Assembly (NCBI GenBank): GCA_023078555.1
Contig: CM041197.1
Location: 7,410,842-7,474,841, forward strand
DNA: 64,000 nt
Reading direction: 5' to 3'
Source of the DNA: Ulva prolifera
Taxonomy: Eukaryota > Chlorophyta > Ulvophyceae > Ulvales > Ulvaceae
This document shows positions 58,101 through 64,000 of this stretch, piece by piece. The stretch's first letter is position 1, and every line of letters begins with the position of its first letter. The notes beneath the pieces are model-generated. The model searched no databases, had not been told where the DNA came from, and worked only from the letters and a program-made list of their open reading frames with translations. The position numbers were made by a program, and so were the translations under genes.

Positions 58101-60699
58101 TTGGGCGGCCGGGCGGTCAAGCGGATACAACACCGCTGAGCTGCGTACGGAACCCACAGTCACAGTCACCACTGGTAGCAACTGGACCGAGTTTGGGAAG
58201 TGCGCTCCCATCCGCACACTAGGCATGCGTGTGTTGCGTGGCATTTTCTCGTAGGGCGTGGACAGAGTGCGGACGTGGCCGCAATGGAGCCTGCATGCCG
58301 CCGTTGCCCAGCATGCGGTAGTGCGATCATGCCCTTTGGTCTGCATGCTTCAGTAGTGCTTGCACTTGCGTGTGACATGAGCGTCTGTGTGGGTTTCACC
58401 ACATCTCGTGTACACTCTGGCAACACAAGCGATGTGGAGTTCTTCTGGGCATATGGCAGATTTCCCTAACGGGGAACCTAGGTGGCCACGTGCTGGTGAC
58501 CCAGTCGTGCGGGCTAATGCCGGCGATTCATTGCCCAGCTAGAACCGGCGTACTCCGTAGCATGGATGCGGACTGGGGTGCATGCCGTTTCTCTGCATGG
58601 TCCGTATGTGTGCGTTGCTGCAGGGCATCGAGCGAGTCTGAGACATCACTGGACAAGCTCGAGGTGGCGCTGGACGGGATGTGCTGCATGGCGGCTCCCT
58701 TCTACGGCCAGTACCAGCTACACTCTGCCGTGCAGAGGCGGGTCGGCGGCCAGGGCATTGTCCAGTTTGCCGCGATCATGAACACACAGGACAAGGTGCG
58801 TGCAGATTGGCTGTCGCAAGCACCTGCATGCGGCACTGCGCGCTGACAGCAGCGGCCGATTGGCTCCCATATAGCCATGGGCTTTGTACCAATGCCCGCT
58901 GCCACGTAGTATTGCTGCTCCCGGATTGCTGTACCGGTTGCCGATCCCGACTCAAAGCCTCGTCCTCTGTGCATTGATGGCAAAGCTCTAGCCTGTAGAT
59001 GTGTGTTGCGGCATGGCCTCCCGTCAAATCCCCAACAGGCCACTGCAATGTTCAAGAATGGGATGTCTGTCCGCACTCTTTCCAGGAGCCTCGCACGGTG
59101 GCCGTTGGTGCAGGCAGCCATCAAGTTCTACATGGACAAGGCAGCCTTCCAGAGCGAGAGGGACCTGTACGAGGAGCCCGCGCTCAAGTCGATGATGCCT
59201 GCCACCCTCGCAATCGAGGAGAACGCCTCCGGGGAGCACGCCACGCCCTACGGCTACGCCTTCCCCCCCTTTGTCATCATCGAGTGCGGCCAGAGCCTGG
59301 ACGAGTGGGCCCGAGACAACGCCAACACTGACTTCATCACCATCTTCCAGGTCATCTTCCTTCTGATTTTAGCCTTTGCGGATCGTTCTGGGAGCACAAA
59401 TTGTCCCTGCCAGATGGACGCACCAGCACCACAACTGCGGCAGCACCATGTTTGGTTTGACAAGCACCTTGATGTGACATGACCGCATCTGCCTGCTTGG
59501 ACACACCTGGGACTTGACACAACGATCTATTCCTGTTCCGTGGTCGATGCATATTCAAAATGTTTACAGAGATGACACTCAGTCGGTAGTACTGCTGGTG
59601 CACGACTCCGTTCCTGTATGCACACGTACACCAAGCGAGGCAGCTGGAGGTGTTCGAGAGTCTCTCCCACATCCCTCGCTTTATCTTTGGGCATCCCTGG
59701 CAGGCGTCCTCATGATATGCAGGCACTGAGTCACTCAGTGAGGGCTCTGGCGAAGCTGCACAGCACCGGCTACGCCCACCGCGACATCAAGCCCGGCAAC
59801 ATCCTGCGCCGCCCCAAGCAGCACGACTGGACACTCATTGACTTTGGCTGCACTTCAAAAATAGGTGCGAGACATACATGAGATGCATGTAGTATTGGAC
59901 CAATAGCCAGCCTATGCTGTTGTGAAATACGGCCGGCTGATGACTCAGCCGGCAAAATTTAAGGATTGTTGGTTTCGCGACCTGTGAAATTGCATACACA
60001 TGCCATGAACGTATGTGTCACACCGAACCTGCAGCAAGCTTGGCACAAATGAGAGACAATCTGTGATGTCGTGTCTAGAATGTCCTTGCAGGACGCCTCA
60101 TCGTGACAAATTCGATGATCTGAGGTATGTGGCACACTACGGACGGGCGCCACCTTGTTGTGCTGTTATGCAGTGTCAAGTGTGTGATGTGATAGCCCGC
60201 ACAGTTGCTTCAGCGGAGCTCTTTTTTGTGTGCTGTGACACACTCATATGCTGCAGGGTCTACTGCCAGCCTGGCGTACTCCCTGAAGTATGCTGCTCCG
60301 GAGGTGATCCAGGCGCTGGAGAGCGGCCACCGCACGGTTCACGTCAACGCCGCCGTCGACATCTGGGCTATCGGCGTCATCGCCTTTGAGCTCCTCGCTG
60401 GCGAGCGCGCCTTCCCTGTAGACAGCCTGCCCTCGGCTGAGGCGGAGCAGGCGGCGAAGGATGCAATCGTGGGCCGCACACCGTTGCCGTGGGAGGCTCT
60501 TTCGGACGGCGCAAACGAGCGCCTCGGGAGACTGCGGGGCCTGAGGCGCACCGTGCTGAGGTGCTTGGAGCGGGACCCCGCAGACCGGCCTAGTGCACAG
60601 GCCCTGGTCAACTCTTGGGAGCACACCTTTGACAATATGAAGACTCGAGGCACAGACTGGGGAAATGCGTCCCTCGAGACGGACCGTTCCGATCAGTAG
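52140..60699 (+). CDS. Gene F: receptor-like Ser/Thr kinase with cysteine-rich ectodomain
   Basis: Twelve exons close in frame (938 aa): 52140-52271, 53100-53306, 53743-53874, 54432-54525, 55013-55280, 55870-56077, 56435-56866, 57850-58199, 58624-58795, 59114-59350, 59723-59864, 60257-60699. Signal peptide (IACFIAYFLLQAYRPAAD), then the C/D modules: ACSWTDACKVAGCAGKC, RCPTREEGE...FEADARG, EPISAEFEK...QCVDNFGALERV, ACVPPFGKTPNC, Pro-rich stalk. A membrane segment near 458-482 is followed by MKKKKDR. Gly/Pro/Gln-rich juxtamembrane part, then a kinase: GGQGIVQF, Lys669 (AAIK), HRD ending at Asp765, DFG starting at Asp784, YAAPE, DIWAIGVIAFELL. All catalytic residues are present. Phases of the kinase exons equal those of A and B, so the gene looks like a fusion of a C/D-type 5' half to an A/B-type 3' half. 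Ligand is unknown. Confidence 0.83.
55327..55374. repeat. Two overlapping hairpins in an intron of gene F
   Basis: 13-bp arms 55327-55339 and 55343-55355 (ACCTTGGCCAACT around ACT). Then 10-bp arms 55352-55361 and 55365-55374 (AGGTAGCAGT around AGT). They share four bases, so only one can form fully at a time. Role unknown. Confidence 0.85.
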
Positions 60700-61707
60700 C
60701 TGTGGCAATGCCTATGACACCGGTGATTGAGACTCCGGACGAGGCAGTAATCCAGCATGGCGACCTTTTTGCCCCAGCATTGGTGTTCACGCCACGACCC
60801 CGACTGGGAGATTTGCACAAGCTGTTCAATATTTTCAAGCTGACGTTAACAGCCGTGTATTATGGGACGCAATTAGGCAAAGTCCCGAGCTTGAGGATGG
60901 TCGTTTTCTAGTTTACATCATGCATATCATGCTGAAGTACATGCTCCGCTCAATCTTCACTTGCACTGTGGCATTGTACTGGATGCATGGACAATGAGGC
61001 TTTTTCAGTGTCCTGCGAAACATAGTTTGAGTCGGTTTGCTCGTGCTTGTTGCTGTAATTGACAACCTGGCAAATGTAGAAGTGTATCGAAGGCCGAGGG
61101 CGCGCGCAGCACGCTCCGGGTTGTCTTGCAAAACTGGACGCATCATACGACACATCAGCAGGCATACAGCTTGACACTGCGACTGCTGGATTTCTGTAAG
61201 TATATGATCACGACGATGGTCCGTCAGCTGCTGTTGCGCAGGCTGAATGGCCATGAGTGCTCATGCCATCCAGTGCTTGGATGCACACTCGACGTGCTGC
61301 CTACGATACTCCACACGCAATCTAATTCTTTGATTATTTGATTCTCTCAGCGGTCGTAGCTCTGTCAGTGTGAGGGAGGCGGGTCCAGCCCGCAAAATCA
61401 GTGCACCAGCACTAACACGTTGTCGCCGCGACATCAACGCGTGTATGCACCAGAGTGCGATGCCCCACTAGCCCCATACATGTGGAGGCAGGAGCAGTGC
61501 AGGAGCAAACGCCGGGGTGGTTAGGTGAATAGCAGGCGCCTCATTGAAGCTTCCTCTGCTCGCACAGCTGTCGCCCTAGGGCGTATGGTGCAGTGATGTT
61601 CGAATGAAAGCGCCAGTGGACGCGTCATACCGTAAGTTTAGTTGGGCGAAATGTTAAGTATGTGTGCGGAGTACTTAGCACATGACGCCTGAGATCTGGG
61701 GTCACAC
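60700..61707. other. Gap between F and the transposase-like gene
   Basis: I see no gene. Short frames at 60702-60911 (plus) and 60913-61254 (minus) have no recognisable motif. This stretch would be expected to hold the 3' end of F and the left end of the transposon, but I could not find a terminal inverted repeat beginning CACTA. Confidence 0.5.
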
Positions 61708-64000
61708 ATGCATGGTCAGTATCTGAGTCAGATACTTGAACCATTACCTTGTTTGACCTATACAAAGAGCCGGAATGTGTCTTCTCATTCGCGGGCTGGT
61801 GACTGCCACGTGTCACCCCGTGCGTGCATCCGCATGTCCACATGCCTTGTGCGCTACGAGCAGTCAGGCGAGCGGCTCAGGTCAAGGCGGCTAGAACCTC
61901 TTGCCACAAACCACGAGAGCTCCGTGCTTCAAGCCGCCTACACTCAGGTCGAGATGAAGAAGCATGGAGCCAGCAACACTGTTCTGGAGTTGATCGCGGA
62001 AGACAAATACCGTCTGCTATCTGGTTTCAAGGGAGAACATAAACCACATGAGATTCTTTTGCCCCACACCATGCACATGGTGAAACAAGTGCTAGGCACA
62101 GAGGAAGCGGCCAAGTACGAATTCGGGTGGTGCGACGAGTGCGCCATGCGCTTCGAAGTTGATCCCGACAAGGCCACCATGACCAGGGAGCAGTTGCTGC
62201 AAGAGACTTGTCCACGATGCGGCTCCCACAAGTATGAGGTATGTCCTATGATTGATCTTATTATTGAGTACATATTGTTGACATTGTTGACATGATTATG
62301 AGTGTATCCACCAGAGTCACTTCTTAAGGTGCCTTGTGTTGATGCTTCTTGTGCATTATCCTATTATGGAGTCCCGTGGCGAATCCGAATTTGATCCTAT
62401 GTGCATATGCACCAGCTGCGCATTTGTGCTCCGATACATCATTTGTTGTCTATTGGTTCAGGCTGCGTCAGCAAGAACTGTAAAGTTCAAACGAAGAGGA
62501 TGGGATTTCACAATGGAGGCCGTAATTAAGTGGTTTCATGAGGACGAAGCTTTTCGTGAGGCAGTGATTGCGGCCCATCCTTTGGACTTCACTGATGCTG
62601 ACGGCGTGGCCGGGTCCCTGTACCTCAATTGCTGGTTACATGACCTCAATCCATATCTCGACTATGTACTCGAATTGTGGTCGAACTATGTATCGTCATA
62701 AGTTTTTCACACCATTGATAACCGGTAATGCTACCGTTGACTCACCTATTCTATGCATGTGCAGGAGCTGATGGTGGCAACATCTTCAAGCTAAAAATTG
62801 GCAGTACTACCGTTGTTGGCGTGAGACGCTACGATCTACACGTCGCAAAAAATGCTAGCTGCCTATCATGGCAGCCTCTCATCATTCTGGAAGGTCCTAC
62901 GGAGCCGTCTCAATTGGAAGACATTTTGAAGCCAACTGTGGACTTCTTTGTCAACCACGACCCAGGTACAGCCTCTGATAGAGGATGCCCCACTATCCAA
63001 CAGCTTCTACACACAGTTTTCAGCGGGTAGTAGCTTAGTGACCAATGTGTTGAAAAGGGGGTCAATTGACTTCGTGGATCCTGCCATGCGCAGGTCGGGA
63101 GGGCACAAAACCGTTTGAATTCATAGTTTTCCCAGCAGGAAGGGAGATGCGCATACAACACTGGCCTGTGCTTGCTTTCGTCGAAGGAGACCTAATGATG
63201 ATGTATAAACTCATGTTGACGCTGCCACACAGTGCTGTTGAGGCATGCCCACGTTGCGCTCTTCAGGGGAAGTCCATCAAGAATGCCATGAGGTGAGGTT
63301 CAGTGGTGACGTGGCCGTGCACTCGTATGCCACCTGTGCATTTCCTGGCTGTACACTTGTTGCCACACCAACCGGTGCACCTAAAGAGTGCCTTTCTGGA
63401 GGATCCTAGGCACACAGTGATCTGACATGTGCTTGTAGGTTTCCGTACGAGACGAATGAACCTCGAAAAATACCCGCCACTAAAGATGCAAAGCGGGTCC
63501 CGGACATTCACAAGAGGGACCACGTAGCTCGTCAGCTGGGTGTCCCCGCTGGGTACGCCGGGGAGGATCCGCCGGTATCACGCTCACAACTACCACCATG
63601 CCATGCAGAGTCTTTGCGAAACGGTGCTCGTCTCACTGATGATGAAGCTGATTGGGACGACACAGAAGAGTTAAAGTACACTGCGTACGAGATGCATGAA
63701 CGCACACAAAGTGTGCAAGATCAGTGGGACAAGTCCCTGAGGGACTTGCCACCACCTCTGCACCAACAAGATCCTGAGGCTCGCAAAAAGTCTTGGAAGA
63801 AGCTCAAGAGTGATGCAGAAAAGGTTCAAACGGAGACTGGCCTACGTGGGATGCCAGGGTATAGCAGGCTCAGTTACTTCAGGTGCGTGCGTGAATCACT
63901 GGAAGCCATAAGTGTCGGAAGAGATCCAACATGATCAAGGACACTCTTGTAGGTATGAACATGAATGTGTGGCTTCGCCCAGAAGACCCAAAACCAAAGG
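61708..64000 (+). CDS. Tnp2-like (CACTA/EnSpm-type) transposase, multi-exon, cut by window edge
   Basis: Exons I can place: up to 62238 (start unclear, frame open from 61708), 62462 to about 62690, about 62764-62965, 63094-63292, 63439-63882, 63953 onward. The order of motifs fits the plant/algal Tnp2 transposase family: LLPHTMHMVKQVLG, a Cys pair (WCDECAMRF) and a second (ETCPRCGSHKYE), a WFHEDEAFREAV segment, ADGGNIFKLKIGS with LIILEGPTEP, then EMRIQHWPVLAFVEGD and a knuckle ACPRCALQGKSIKNAM followed by KIPATKDAKRVPDIHKRD. Junctions 62238/62462, 62965/63094, 63292/63439 and 63882/63953 keep frame; the join after the second exon does not resolve. Another plant-type transposase or a domesticated derivative is possible. 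Confidence 0.55.

Overview
This is nuclear DNA from a eukaryote, most likely a green alga (Chlorophyta). Genes are split into many small exons. Donors are mostly of the GTGCGY, GTGTGY or GTGAGC type and acceptors are usually TGCAG. The DNA is moderately GC-rich, and the space between genes is packed with short 5'-truncated retroposon scraps. I see no tRNA, rRNA, CRISPR array or bacterial operon. The clade is inferred from style; no marker gene is present.

The core is a tandem array of related cell-surface genes, all on the plus strand. In order they are: Z (1-350, last exon only, frameshifted); A (4619-9636, receptor kinase with a beta-helix-like ectodomain); C (22967-28073, cysteine-rich ectodomain, no kinase, GPI-type tail); B (32583-38039, beta-helix receptor kinase); D (39497-44286, like C); E (47177-49879, decayed copy of D); and F (52140-60699, the cysteine-rich ectodomain of C and D joined to the kinase of A and B). 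I rebuilt exons by comparing paralogues. The models close in frame for A (815 aa), C (493), D (494) and F (938), and for B (867) when its unresolved second exon is left out. The spacing Z-A and C-B is almost the same (4.3 and 4.5 kb), which suggests a duplicated two-gene cassette.

Between A and C, on the minus strand, lies an intronless 504-codon gene (11715-13229). It has a helical N-terminus resembling the MLKL/HeLo-type four-helix bundle, a coiled coil and seven very similar WD40 repeats. With the diversified receptor array next to it, the locus resembles a recognition and cell-death cluster. That functional reading is inference.

The right end (about 61.7 kb to the edge) holds a multi-exon gene that looks like a Tnp2-type (CACTA/EnSpm) transposase, cut by the window. 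The other gaps (0.35-4.6, 9.6-11.7, 13.2-23.0, 28.1-32.6, 38.0-39.5, 44.3-47.2, 49.9-52.1 and 60.7-61.7 kb) hold three families of non-LTR-type retroposon fragments. Several have clear target-site duplications of 14-26 bp. The gaps also hold a 98-bp perfect palindrome, a 400-bp AC/AG microsatellite and a 40-base C run. One retroposon fragment sits exactly on a splice acceptor of gene A and duplicated it.
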